Source: Phytophthora colocasiae (taxonomy: Eukaryota; Oomycota; Peronosporomycetes; Peronosporales; Peronosporaceae). From it: 64,000 nt of DNA. Each line of letters opens with the position of its first letter. The stretch's first letter is position 1. Positions 43,487-55,700 of this stretch are shown piece by piece. The stretch is from assembly GCA_018806915.1 (NCBI GenBank), contig JAGKQI010000091.1, positions 2,294,001 to 2,358,000 of the forward strand, written 5' to 3'. Both the position numbers and the translations under genes were made by a program. A model generated the notes under the pieces. It did no database searches. It was not told where the DNA came from and was given only the letters and a program-made list of their open reading frames with translations.

Positions 43487-46400
43487 TCAATAGCGAAGGG
43501 AGATCGGATTCTCGGAACGCTCCGTAGGTGTCATGTGATCCTTCTTGACGTCGGCGGAAACATACTGGAGCCACTCTTCGTCCACGTTCACCGTGGCCCA
43601 TTGCATCCGAGCAGGCCCGACCGCATCCAAGTCACCCAGTTGCGTCTCCAGACTCAGACACTTGGGACCCCCGAGCTCTGCAACTCTGGGATCTTGCCAG
43701 TCCAGGGACAGGACTTGTCAGTGACACCATATACCGGGCTCTGAGAGTATCGACTCTGGGAAATCCTTGTGCTTCAAGACCTTTCGGATGAGAGCATTGT
43801 GCTGACGAATCATAGCACCTCGACGCATGGCCCGGTACTTGTGAAGCTCCGCAGACTTGTCGTCGGCTTCAATGTCCATGGTCACCCAATGCGTTCGCTC
43901 CCAGAAGGCTTGAGCGTGCTTCTTCATGCTGCGCACGATATCTTCCACGTCAGCCAACACCATGGGTCCCAGTTCGTCCCGCTTGTGGAAATAAAACTCT
44001 GAGAACCGGTTGTCGAACATGACCTCCCAAGGGGCGCGCTTCTTGCAGATGACCGCACAGTACCGCTCCGAATCCTAGCGCTTCTTGAGGGTGGCACATG
44101 AGTGTTTGTGCATCTCGTAGTCTGGGAAACCCTGTGTCTGGCCAGTAGTGGTCCTGGTGGAGCTCACTCGCTGTACTCTGATGCCATAGTACAACCAGGA
44201 GGATGCCTCACAGTCTGGTGCTTCCACCACCTGGAGCTCCTTGACCGTTAGAGAATTATAGGGCTTGGACACCAGGCTCCGTGCCTTCCCTGAAGAACCC
44301 TTGGACTTCGATCCACTCCCGCTGGTGGACTTCGGACGAGACTTGGGACTGGTGTGGGCCTTTATAGACGCAAGACTTCTCTTGGATTTCTTGGTGGGGA
44401 TGATAGGCCCATCATCAGAGTCCGAGTCGTCATCCGAGTCCCGAGGACGCTTGGAACCAGGACGCGGGTGGTCATCGGACTTCTTGCTCCCGGACTTCTT
44501 GCCCCCAGAGTTCTTGTCCCCAGAGTTCTTGTTCCCAGACTTCTTGTCTTTAGACTTTTTGTCTTCAGACTTGTCGCTCTCAGAATCGCTGTCGTCAGAC
44601 GCATCGTCACCTGAGCTTTCGTCGTCATCTTCGTCTCCAGACTCGACCGCACCAGAATCTTTGTAATCAGGGTCATCTTTAGTGTTGTCGGCAGTGGACT
44701 CGACATCACTCTCCGGGTAATTAACGTGCCCGTCCAGATCACCCCAGGCTGCAGGCTCGGTACCAGCTGAGATGTGACGATCCACCACCTCGTTAACCAT
44801 CTGGTAATACACTTCGGGGACGTACTTGGCCCAGAGAGTGGAATCCAGACGACGAGAAAATACCAGACTCACCAGCATCTGAATGAGAACCGGACTGCTA
44901 AAGAGACTGTGAGCCTCTTTGTCCGACGCCAACCACTCCATGGCTTTATCGTACTTGATCCCAGACAGCAGGGCTTGGCGGAGGTCCGGTCGAACCTCTT
45001 TCCAGACCACGTCGCCTGGTAGCCTCTTGTGTACTTCAGACTTGGCCACCCTGGGACCTGCATTCGCCGAAAGCACCGAGTCTTCAACGGACTTGTGTCC
45101 GGAAGGGCGACGCTGCAAGTTCTTAAGGTCCCACTTGAACGGCCGCTTGGGGGATGACTTCAGAGTCTGGGGTTTCTGAGGATACAACAGATACTGTGGA
45201 CTCTCGCTCTTGGACTCCGAAGCCTGAATACTCGGACGGGTGAGATATAGAACCCTGGTAGCCTTCGCAGCTTCCTCGGCGGCCTGACGAGCTCGTTCCT
45301 CAGAAAGCCGCTTCTTGAAATCAGGAACAGGCTTCTTCCGTGCGTCACACTGATGACGGTCGTCCAGTTATCAGGGACGATAGTGTCCTCTTGAAACGAC
45401 ACCAGAAGGTCATGAAGCCGATCCCAATTACCAGAGATTTCAGAGTTCTCTTGTAAGAACTCTGAGAATCCCCATGGATCTGTGGGCTTGACTTCAGGAC
45501 GCGACTTCAGAATCGAGACCTGCGCTTGAAGATCAGCGACTTGGGACTTTAGAGCTGCCTTGTCCGACTTCAGAGCTTCCACTTGGTCCTGGTAGTGAGC
45601 CTTGAGATCCTGAATCTCCGAGACCATGCGTTCTTCCACCACACCGGCGTCTCGCGGGCACACTTAAGCTTGTGCTTCCAGTATTGGCAGTGCAGTACCC
45701 ACTCGCGCTTGATCTCTTCACACTCGGAGGAGGCTGCTGCAGCGTCTATCAGGGCGACGCCGTTTTGAGAACCGACGCGTTCCCGAAGGCGGCGATGGGT
45801 AGCGGCCATGAGTTTCAAGCATCCAGCCGTCCGGAAAACTTTCTCGGCAAGTCGAGTGGGGGAGACGTGAGAAACCAGAGACCCCAGTTCCCGGCGAACC
45901 TCCACAGACGACGTCAGAGCATCCAGAGTGCGCACGCCTGGAGTCTGACCACACGGGGACACAACTTCGTCAGGATCGAAGCTTGGGATCACCCGCTCCA
46001 GCTACCGGAGGTCTTCATCAGTGAGTGCCTCGTAACCCACGAGTACACAGGGACCACCGTACGCGTTCGCTATATGGCGCCCCCTTCTGAAGTCTTCAGC
46101 TCGCGCAGGGGTACTCACCAGAAAGGCACGTCCCTCTGGTTTCACGCTGGGAGCGACATAATTCTGGGGAACATCAGAGTCCCCCAACGCCGTGACTTGG
46201 TCCCCTGTACCCGTGACGAAATAGCCGATCGACCTCCTCCGTGGACAGAAGCCGTGGGGCACCGAAGGCTCGCGGTCTGAAGACACCAGGAGTTCCCTCA
46301 GAGAATTCAGAGCGGGATCCCCAACGTGAAGCCGCCGGTGGCGAAAGATCCCCTGAACCGGCCGAGTCCATGCCATCACCAGGGGGATCCTCAATCGGAC

Positions 46401-46596
46401 CATCGACCTGTGAACTTTTAGGCTTGAATGTGTGGGCTGGGGCGCTCGAGCTGCCACCTGGCGATGTGGCTGAACCAACATCTCCACCCTGCACCACGTT
46501 GGCAGTTGCCGAAGCAGGACAGGTGCCTGTGGCGTCGCCTGCCACGCCACTCGCTGAGGCGTTTGAGCCCAGGGAAGTGTTTGCTTCTTCAGTCAT
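43487..46596 (-). pseudogene. E2 antisense ORF (about 1,035 codons), unknown protein
   Basis: On the strand opposite to gag-pol, between the chromodomain and the 3' LTR. Start ATG 46596, end TGA 43487-43489. It begins Ser/Gly/Thr-rich (MTEEANTSLGSNASASG), then has a globular region with repeated Leu/Arg helices, a coiled coil (LKSDKAALKSQVADLQAQV), a helical region (YDKAMEWLASDKEAHSLF), a Ser/Asp/Lys repeat tract with nuclear-signal-like basic clusters, and a C-terminal part (AFWERTHWVTMDIEADDK). Frameshifts break it, and a TAG after KKR near 44077 is shared with E4. No known family was recognised. Antisense ORFs in this position are known from some plant gypsy elements. Confidence 0.7.
44471..44580. 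repeat. 18-bp tandem repeat in the antisense ORF
   Basis: About six units of agacttcttgtccccag type, coding KKSGDKNSG-like repeats on the minus strand. The E4 counterpart (54785-54875) has a different arrangement of units. Confidence 0.75.
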
Positions 46597-46823
46597 GAGC
46601 GAAAAGACGGAGATTGGAAAATGATCGCCCGTTAGGCGAGTCAAGTTCAAATTTCTGAGTTTGAGAGAATCAGACTGTGCGACGGGACACCAGAGACTCT
46701 GAAAACCAGGCAACTGGAAAAGAGTTGCAGCTACACTACGCTCTGAAAACCGTCTATCAGAATGTTAGATAGGCCTGGCCATGATACACAGCTTGGAGAA
46801 AGTTCCGCACTGATGGATCGTGA

Positions 46824-46837
46824 CCAGGAGGGGCGGT
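46824..46837 (+). promoter_or_regulatory. Polypurine tract of E2
   Basis: ccaggaggggcggt directly precedes the TGACATG start of the 3' LTR, where plus-strand priming is expected. Confidence 0.6.
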
Positions 46838-48470
46838 TGACATGATGTTATTTCCGATTTTCGAGCGACAGGTGGATATTACGTTACGATGGGATTGGTT
46901 ATACTATGGGTTATAAGCAAAAAGGGACTTTGGGACGCGGCCGCACCCGTGAGACATCTGTGGAAGATTGTGGATAAACCTTCGCCTGACTGTAAAGGGG
47001 CCCAAAGGACCAGAAGTGTACTTCAGAGTGTGCGCAACTCTGAAGGTCAACTACACTCTGTCTGGTCACCGGACTTTCCCCGACGATGAGTGCCTAAGTT
47101 CTGGCGGAAAGTCTCTCAGAAGAACGTATCTCTGAGAGACCTCATCCCGTTACCGTCCAGCGCGACCAAGTATCACGCGCCGGACGCCGCGCACCCGCGC
47201 AAACCCTCAAGATCTTCATGTACGTTGAAGCATTAGTGCTCCGTACTCTGGTTTCTCACTCAAAACTCTGGTATCTCTAACTCTGAGTGACCAAGACTCT
47301 GAAAACCAAGTGATATCAGACTCTGAAAACCAGGATACCAGACTCTGAAACCACCGAAGATCCAAGACCATACTGAAACCAAGTGAACCCAAGTCCAAGT
47401 CACGCATTCAAGTGATTACTGACCTGCGCATCCCCCGTAATGACGTCTCTACCTGTCAACCCATTGAGATCGGCTGCACAGACTGCATACTGAGATCAAG
47501 TCAAGATATCTTATATATACAAGAGCCAAGTGTACCTGACATATGAAGACTGACTGCTCAAAGGACGCAAAAGGCGACAAGAAGAAGAGAGTTACCAGAG
47601 ATATATGATAGTTATGAGGAAGATAAACGATAAACAGAGTTCAATTTGCTTGCTACTGCACAAGTCCGCTTGAGAGGTATCCAAGCCACTACGTCATTAC
47701 GTGCGTCGTGTGATCTCCACCAAATTCAATCCCCTTAGGTGGAGATCAGGTAACACAGAGACCTGAAAGGACCCGCCTATTCCGTATCCTAGTTGGGTCG
47801 TTGGTTTTGTCTCTAGCGGTAGCCCATTTCATATTGCTCGTTTGGACAGGCTCTGGAAACTAGACAGACGTTTTCAGCGTGCAAGGTAGACTGTTATATA
47901 TAGCCGATTGTATTGGTTTATATTTTCCCTCTATACTAGAGGGTGGTGCGCGAACGTAAAGGGATACCAGACAGACCAGGTGTCTGGTAGCAAGTCCCTA
48001 GTTGACCTGGAGTGTTAGCCCACCGTTCAAGGGCCTCCAAAGAATAGGAACGGCTTTATATATTTGTATATTCCTGAACTCTGTATATTGGTTGTTTATC
48101 TCTAAAAGTCAGGTATCTCGGTTCTGGATTTGTGACATTCAGACACCGATTTCAGACTTTCTCTGGTATATTAACCTCTTCTCGACCGCCGACTTCCTGG
48201 AAACCATCTCGGTTCCCAGAGATTCCGACTCCCGAACGCTCCTGGAAGGATTTCCTGAATAGACACCAAGGGAACTCCAACTTCTCTTCATAATACATTC
48301 TCAGACTCCGGCGAGGGTCATATTTCCGAAGACAACGAACCCACGAGGATACCGCAAGGTACCACACGCCAACCTACCGTTGTACGGCTCTGAAAACCAC
48401 TTTTCAGTAGTCGTATAACTAGGGTTCACTATACGCCCCCCTGCTCCAAAGTTTCACCGACTTCGCGACA
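46838..48470 (+). repeat. LTR ending E2 and beginning E3
   Basis: 1,633 bp, TGACATGATG to cttcgcgaca. It is closer to the inverted LTR at 50873-52503 than to E2's own 5' LTR: both lack the segment at 31786-31826 and both carry an extra gatatcagactctgaaaac segment. It is followed by the primer site and a gag start, so it serves two element copies. Confidence 0.82.
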
Positions 48471-48563
48471 ACTGGTGCGCGTGCCTGGATCTTTGGAATC
48501 GTGATATCACCGGATTTGAGAGTACAAGAAGAGAAAGTTTCCTGTCAAACGTCTATATTCAAG

Positions 48564-49141
48564 ATGGCTACGCCAGGTTCTACGAGAGGAGGACGCCGTG
48601 GTCGTGGTCGGAGTACTCCGACACGTCAGTCCAAGCGTCTACAAGGTCTATCGCCTGAGAAGCAACCAGACTTGGATGCTATCCAGAAGGCGGCCCGCGA
48701 GAAGAGGAAAGCTGCACGAGAGAGGAAGGCAGCTGAGAGTGTGAGCGCCCCAGAACCGGCGGTCGATGACCAGCCTGCTGAAGAATGTCTGATGACACGG
48801 CGATCAAGTCCGAAGATTCTTTGAAGACACCGTCCGGTGAGTCTGGGAGGGCTGAGTAGCTTGACGGGGAACGAGCTCTGAAGTATGTGCGTCGTGAGTT
48901 CCGCCGCTGGAGAGATATGGACACAGGCAAGGTCGTTCCGCCAAGCATCGAGTATATGTGGCCGACGACGAAGCCTAGTGCTGATGCTTTCCAGAAGGCT
49001 GCTGCAGCGACCGGCGACTACATTAAGTGGCGGTGTCCCTCCGTCTTCCCTGAGGATATGTGGATTTCAGAGTTTCACGTGAGACGTCATGGTTTTGGCC
49101 GGATCCAAGACCTTTCTTACATCGAGATTCCGATGAGCACA
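48564..49141 (+). pseudogene. E3 gag fragment
   Basis: The same gag start as E2 (MATPGSTRGGRRGRG), with an internal deletion of the acidic part and a stop (TAG near 48857), then the RREFRRWRDMDTGK segment. The match to gag ends at 49141 within the segment that precedes LTAPECVAVLQ in E2. Confidence 0.75.
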
Positions 49142-50872
49142 AAACTTTGGTGACTGCTGTTACTGTAGTAAGCTATGTTACACACGAGCTACAACCTTAC
49201 CAACAGGAGAGGCAACTTTGGCATAAAAATCGCCGGCGATTTTTATGTCATGTATCATGAACGACGCTGCAGGACCACAACAAGCCTCACTAGGAACGGC
49301 GACAGCTATGGATTCAAGTATTCGGGTGTCAAAGACAACGATACCTGTCTCGGTGCGATCGGATCGAGACCGAGACTCACCCAACACACAGAAACACCGC
49401 CAATGACTCAACAAAACCAAAACCTCTCCCAAAAAGACTTAACAGAAAAAGTGCGGTCAGTATTGTGAAGAAAGAACTGGTACATAGAGCACGGGCGGCT
49501 GCCGAGAAGTACGTCAATGCTAGCGTTGCGTTATCTCCTGCCGAAGACTCATGGATGCCAAACGTTCGATACAGTGATGTTGGTGCTTCATACTTGATCG
49601 GCGTTGTTGCACTTTACAGCATCATAAGCTCAAAACCTGTTGATGTCGCTCGCAGGTTTGTTGTTCCCCCGATGGTGTAAGCGTACCTTCGGCTTCTTTT
49701 TAACTTCACTGGACAAACACAGCGTTCCATACTAAGGACCATGTTCATGTTGTGCAAGAGGAAGTTATCATCCGCGGAATTAAGCAATTTGCGATGCTAA
49801 AGAAGAATAATTTGCAGATTGATTAGCCATGGCTCTCACTATGCAGTATGGTTTCCCAGCTATCGAACATTCCAGCTCTGACTGATGAATTTGAAGAATT
49901 GGACAGCGAGTCGTATCGTGAGTGGTCCGCTTTTCGTAGTCGAAAGGAACTGCAGATTCCACTAAGCCCAGGGGAAACAGAAGAAATCCAGTCGATGACG
50001 TTTTCAGCAACTGATTCACTAGAACAGCCAACTGGGTTGTACTCGAACGCAAACGGTTCTACGACAAGCATGCTTCGCCAAGAAAGCCGCGAATATTTTG
50101 GGCATTCTGCAACATCCGCGGTTTTTGCTTTTATTCCTTTGTCGTTTTGGAAGCAAGTTGTCGTATTTTCGAACGAGTACGCGGTGGAACCATTCGCCCA
50201 TGCCCATAAGTTTGGAGGATCTCATGAAGTTTCTTGGTATTCTTTGGTTCAAGACGCTCTACGATAAGGGTGAAATGAGGAATTATTGGAATGATGAGGA
50301 ATCGATTTACCAGGGTCCCGACGGGGTAGTTTAGGAATAGTGATGACGTGAAGAAGGTTCCTCTATATACGCCAAAACCTATGCTTTCGATCGAGTGTCA
50401 CGCCTGCGGATTGCGGATATTCAACGAGACCCTGTTGCTCGTATCCGGCCACTGATCAATATTTTGAAATCACGTTGCTTCCGTCATGTGATTGCTGGTC
50501 GGAATGTGGCCGTCGACGAAGCCAGCGTCGCCTATCGCTCACGGTTTTCTCGTCATATCCTAGTCTACAACCCAAAAAGCCTACAGGGAAATATAATTTT
50601 AAATTCTACATGTGTTGTTGCTCAACAGCGTGGTTTGTCGTCGACTTCAAACTACATTGCTCGACTGATTTGGGCGTCCGTATGGGTGGCGTTGTCTCAG
50701 TAGCTAAAAAAAAAGGCAAAATGGAGCAGTTAGTGGCGCAGTCCTCAGAAGTTCGTCCCGAGGTGACAGCATCACTTCAGGGCTCGCAGCGAATAGTGAA
50801 TACTGATAACTTCTACACGCCATGCTTGAAACTTGAGAGCCTTCGCACGATTGGATCATACGGACGTGGAAC
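49142..50872 (+). pseudogene. N-terminal half of a piggyBac-like transposase
   Basis: Frames in order: 49465-49680, 49848-50334 with a shift near 50230 (HEVSWYSLVQ / KFLGILWFKTLYDKGEMRNYW), 50395-50590 (NVAVDEASVAYRSRF, first Asp) and 50560-50872 (IVNTDNFYTPCLKLE, second Asp). It ends at TIGSYGRGT where the LTR begins at 50873. The 4 bp before the LTR are GAAC. The C-terminal half is at 31457-30816. Fused at the GAAC, the reading frame crosses the joint without a stop. Several shifts show that this transposase was already decayed or has decayed since. Confidence 0.75.
49222..49247. repeat. 26-bp perfect palindrome
   Basis: cataaaaatcgcc followed by its exact reverse complement with no loop, about 80 bp after the E3 gag breakpoint and inside the spacer of the large inverted repeat. 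Confidence 0.9.
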
Positions 50873-52503
50873 TGTCGCGAAGTCGGTGAAACTTTGGTCG
50901 CGGAGCAGGTAGTAAACCCTAGTTATACGACTACTGAAAAGTGGTTTTCAGAGCCGTACAACGGTAGGTTGGCGTGTGGTACCTTGCGGTATCCTCGTGG
51001 GTTCGTTGTCTTCGGAAATATGACCCTCGCCGGAGTCTGAGAATGTATTATGAAGAGAAGTTGGAGTTCCCTTGGTGTCTATTCAGGAAATCCTTCCAGG
51101 AGCGTTCGGGAGTCGGAATCTCTGGGAACCGAGATGGTTTCCAGGAAGTCGGCGGTCGAGAAGAGGTTAATATACCAGAGAAAGTCTGAAATCGGTGTCT
51201 GAATGTCACAAATCCAGAACCGAGATACCTGACTTTTAGAGATAAACAACCAATATACAGAGTTCAGGAATATACAAATATATAAAGCCGTTCCTATTCT
51301 TTGGAGGCCCTTGAACGGTGGGCTAACACTCCAGGTCAACTAGGGACTTGCTACCAGACACCTGGTCTGTCTGGTATCCCTTTACGTTCGCACACCACCC
51401 TCTAGTATAGAGGGAAAATATAAACCAATACAATCGGCTATATATAACAGTCTACCTTGCACTCTGAAAACGTCTGTCTAGTTTCCAGAGCCTGTCCAAA
51501 CGAGCTATATGAAATGGGCTACCGCTAGAGACAAAACAAACGATCCAACTAGGATACGGAATAGGCGGGTCCTTTCAGGTCTCTGTGTTACCTGATCTCC
51601 ACCTAAGGGGATTGAATTTGGTGGAGATCACACGACGCACGTAATGACGTAGTGGCTTGGATACCTCTCAAGCGGACTTGTGCAGTAGCAAGCAAATTGA
51701 ACTCTGTTTATCGTTTATCTTCCTCATAACTATCATATATCTCTGGTAACTCTCTTCTTCTTGTCGCCTTTTGCGTCCTTTGAGCAGTCAGTCTTCATAT
51801 GTCAGGTACACTTGGCTCTTGTATATATAAGATATCTTGACTTGATCTCAGTATGCAGTCTGTGCAGCCGATCTCAATGGGTTGACAGGTAGAGACGTCA
51901 TTACGGGGGATGCGCAGGTCAGTAATCACTTGAATGCGTGACTTGGACTTGGGTTCACTTGGTTTCAGTATGGTCTTGGATCTTCGGTGGTTTCAGAGTC
52001 TGGTATCCTGGTTTTCAGAGTCTGATATCACTTGGTTTTCAGAGTCTTGGTCACTCAGAGTTAGAGATACCAGAGTTTTGAGTGAGAAACCAGAGTACGG
52101 AGCACTAATGCTTCAACGTACATGAAGATCTTGAGGGTTTGCGCGGGTGCGCGGCGTCCGGCGCGTGATACTTGGTCGCGCTGGACGGTAACGGGATGAG
52201 GTCTCTCAGAGATACGTTCTTCTGAGAGGCTTTCCGCCAGAACTTAGGCACTCATCGTCGGGGAAAGTCCGGTGACCAGACAGAGTGTAGTTGACCTTCA
52301 GAGTTGCGCACACTCTGAAGTACACTTCTGGTCCTTTGGGCCCCTTTACAGTCAGGCGAAGGTTTATCCACAATCTTCCACAGATGTCTCACGGGTGCGG
52401 CCGCGTCCCAAAGTCCCTTTTTGCTTATAACCCATAGTATAACCAATCCCATCGTAACGTAATATCCACCTGTCGCTCGAAAATCGGAAATAACATCATG
52501 TCA
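50873..52503 (-). repeat. E4 3' LTR
   Basis: 1,631 bp. Reading +, it begins TGTCGCGAAG and ends catcatgtca, the inverse of the E2 LTR ends. Outer flank GAAC (50869-50872); inner flank is the polypurine tract in reverse (accgcccctcctgg). Confidence 0.85.
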
Positions 52504-52744
52504 ACCGCCCCTCCTGGTCACGATCCATCAGTGCGGAACTTTCTCCAAGCTGTGTATCATGGCCAGGCCTATCTAACATTCTGATAGACGGTTTTCAGAG
52601 CGTAGTGTAGCTGCAACTCTTTTCCAGTTGCCTGGTTTTCAGAGTCTCTGGTGTCCCGTCGCACAGTCTGATTCTCTCAAACTCAGAAATTTGAACTTGA
52701 CTCGCCTAACGGGCGATCATTTTCCAATCTCCGTCTTTTCGCTC

Positions 52745-55700
52745 ATGACTGAAGAAGCAAACACTTCCCTGGGCTCAAACGCCTCAGCGAGTGGCGTGAC
52801 AGGCGACGCCACAGGCACCTGTCCTGCTCCGGCAACTGCCAATGTGGTGCAGGGTGGAGATGTTGGCTCAGCCACATCGCCAGGTGGCAGCTCGAGCGCC
52901 CCAGCCCACACATCCAAGCCTAAGAGCTCACAGGTCGATGGTCCGATTGAGGATCTCCCTGGTGATGGCATGGACTCGGCCGGTTCAGGTGATCTTTCGC
53001 CACCGGCGGCTTCACGTGGGGGATCCCGCTCTGAATTCTCTGAGGGAACTCCTGGAGTCTTCAGACCGCGAGCCTTCGGTGCTTCACGGCTTCTGTTCAC
53101 GGAGGAGGTCGATCGGCTATTTCGTCAGGGTCTGGTGACGGCTACAGGAGACCAAGTCACGGCGTTGGGGAACTCTGATGTTCCCCAGAATTATGTCGCT
53201 CCCAGCGTGAAACCAGAGGGACGTGCCTTTCTGGTGAGTACCCCTGCGCGAGCTGAAGACTTCAGAAGAGGGCGCCACATAGCAAACGCGTACGGTGGCC
53301 CCTGTGTACTCGTGGGTTACGAGGCACTCACTGATGAAGACCTCCGGGAGCTGGAGCGGGTGATCCCAAGCTTCGATCCTGACGAAGTTGTGTCCCCGTG
53401 TGGTCAGACTCCAGGCGTGCGCACTCTGGATGCTCTGACGTCGTCTGTGGAGGTTCGCCGGGAACTGGGGTCTCTGGTTTCTCACGTCTCCCCCACTCGA
53501 CTTGCCGAGAAAGTTTTCCGGACGGCTGGATGCTTGAAACTCATGGCCGCTACCCATCGCCGCCTTCGGGAACGCGTCGGTTCTCAAAACGGCGTCGCCC
53601 TGATAGATGCTGCAGCAGCCTGCTCCGAGTGTGAAGAGATCAAGCGCGAGTGGGTACTGCACTGCCAATACTGGAAGCACAAGCTTAAGTGTGCCCGCGA
53701 GACGCCGGTGTGGTGGAAGAACGCATGGTCTCGGAGATTCAGGATCTCAAGGCTCACTACCAGGACCAAGTGGAAGCTCTGAAGTCGGACAAGGCAGCTC
53801 TAAAGCCCCAAGTCGCTGATCTTCAAGCGCAGGTCTCGATTCTGAAGTCGCGTCCTGAAGTCAAGCCCACAGATCCATCGGGATTCTCAGAGTTCTTACA
53901 AGAGAACTCTGAAATCTCTGGTAATTGGGATCGGCTTCATGACCTTCTGGTGTCGTTTCAAGAGGACACTATCGTCCCTGATACTGGACGACCGTCATCA
54001 GTGTGACGCGCGGAAGAAGCCTGTTCCTGATTTCAAGAAGCGGCTTTCTGAGGAACGAGCTCGTCAGGCCGCCGAGGAAGCTGCGAAGGCTACCAGGGTT
54101 CTATATCTCACCCGTCCGAGTATTCAGGCTTCGGAGTCCAAGAGCGAGAGTCCACAGTATCTGTTGTATCCTCAGAAACCCCAGACTCTGAAGTCATCCC
54201 CCAAGCGGCCGTTCAAGTGGGACCTTAAGAACTTGCAGCGTCGCCCTTCCGGACACAAGTCCGTTGAAGACTCGGTGCTTTCGGCGAATGCAGGTCCCAG
54301 GGTGGCCAAGTCTGAAGTACACAAGAGGCTACCAGGCGACGTGGTCTGGAAAGAGGTTCGACCGGACCTCCGCCAAGCCCTGCTGTCTGGGATCAAGTAC
54401 GATAAAGCAATGGAGTGGTTGGCGTCGGACAAAGAGGCTCACAGTCTCTTTAGCAGTCCGGTTCTCATTCAGATGCTGGTGAGTCTGGTATTTTCTCGTC
54501 GTCTGGATTCCACTCTCTGGGCCAAGTACGTCCCCGAAGTGTATTACCAGATGGCCAACGAGGTGGTGGATCGTCACATCTCAGCTGGTACCGAGCCTGC
54601 AGCCTGGGGTGATCTGGACGGGCACGTTAATTACCCGGAGAGTGATGTCGAGTCCACTGCCGACAACACTAAAGATGACCCTGATTACAAAGATTCTGGT
54701 GCGGTCGAGTCTGGAGACGAAGATGACGACGAAAGCTCAGGTGACGATGCGTCTGACGACAGCGATTCTGAGAGCGACAAGTCTGAAGACAAAAAAGTCT
54801 AAAGACAAGAAATCTGGGAGCAAGACATCTGAGGACAAGAAATCCGGGAGCAAGAAGTCTGGAGACAAGAAGTCCGATGACCACCCGCGTCCTGGTTCCA
54901 AGCGTCCCCGGGACTCGGATGACGACTCGGACTCTGATGATGGGCCTATCATCCCCACCAAGAAATCCAAGAGAAGTCTTGCGTCTATATAGGCCCACAC
55001 CAGTCCCAAGTCTCGTCCGAAGTCCACCAGCGGGAGTGGATCGAAGTCCAAGGGTTCTTCAGGGAAGGCACGGAGCCTGGTGTCCAAGCCCTATAATTCT
55101 CTGACGGTCAAGGAGCTCCAGGTGGTGGAAGCACCAGACTGTGAGGCATCCTCCTGGTTGTACTATGGCATCAGAGTACAGCGAGTGAGCTCCACCAGGA
55201 CCACTACTGGCCAGACACTGGGTTTCCCAGACTACGAGATGCACAAACACTCATGTGCCACCCTCAAGAAGCGCTAGGATTCGGAGCGGTACTGTGCGGT
55301 CATCTGCAAGAAGCGTGCCCCTTGGGAGGTTATGTTCGACAACCGGTTCTCAGAGTTTTATTTCCACAAGCGGGACGAACTGGGACCCATGGTGTTGGCT
55401 GACGTGGAAGATATCGTGCGCAGCATGAAGAAGCACGCTCAAGCCTTCTGGGAGCGAACGCATTGGGTGACCATGGACATTGAAGCCGACGACAAGTCTG
55501 CGGAGCTTCACAAGTACCGGGCCATGCGTCGAGGGGCTATGATTCGTCAGCACAATGCTCTCATCCGAAAGGCCTTGAAGCACAAGGATTTCCCAGAGTC
55601 GATACTCTCAGAGCCCGGTATATGGGTTGTCCCTGACAAGTCCTGTCCCTGGACTGGCAAGATCCCAGAGTTGCAGAGCTCGGGGGTCCCAAGTGTCTGA

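Larger units (their letters stand above)
31458..48470 (+). mobile_element. Gypsy chromovirus E2, about 17 kb, with antisense ORF
   Basis: 5' LTR 31458-33111, binding-site region, gag, protease, RT, gypsy-type RNase H, second RNase H, integrase and chromodomain, then a long minus-strand ORF, a purine tract, and the LTR at 46838-48470. All coding units carry stops or frameshifts. The unusual size comes from the 1.6-kb LTRs, the long gag and the 3.1-kb antisense ORF. Confidence 0.85.
38491..48470 (+). repeat. Left arm of the large inverted repeat
   Basis: Reverse-complement match to 50873-60727 across RT, RNase H, integrase, chromodomain, antisense ORF and LTR, differing by scattered substitutions, small indels and one deletion of about 140 bp in the right arm (E2 43240-43380). 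Confidence 0.88.

Noticed and set aside
44470..44580. CRISPR-like array
   Set aside because: The 18-bp units are direct, in-frame coding repeats without spacers; no cas genes are present.
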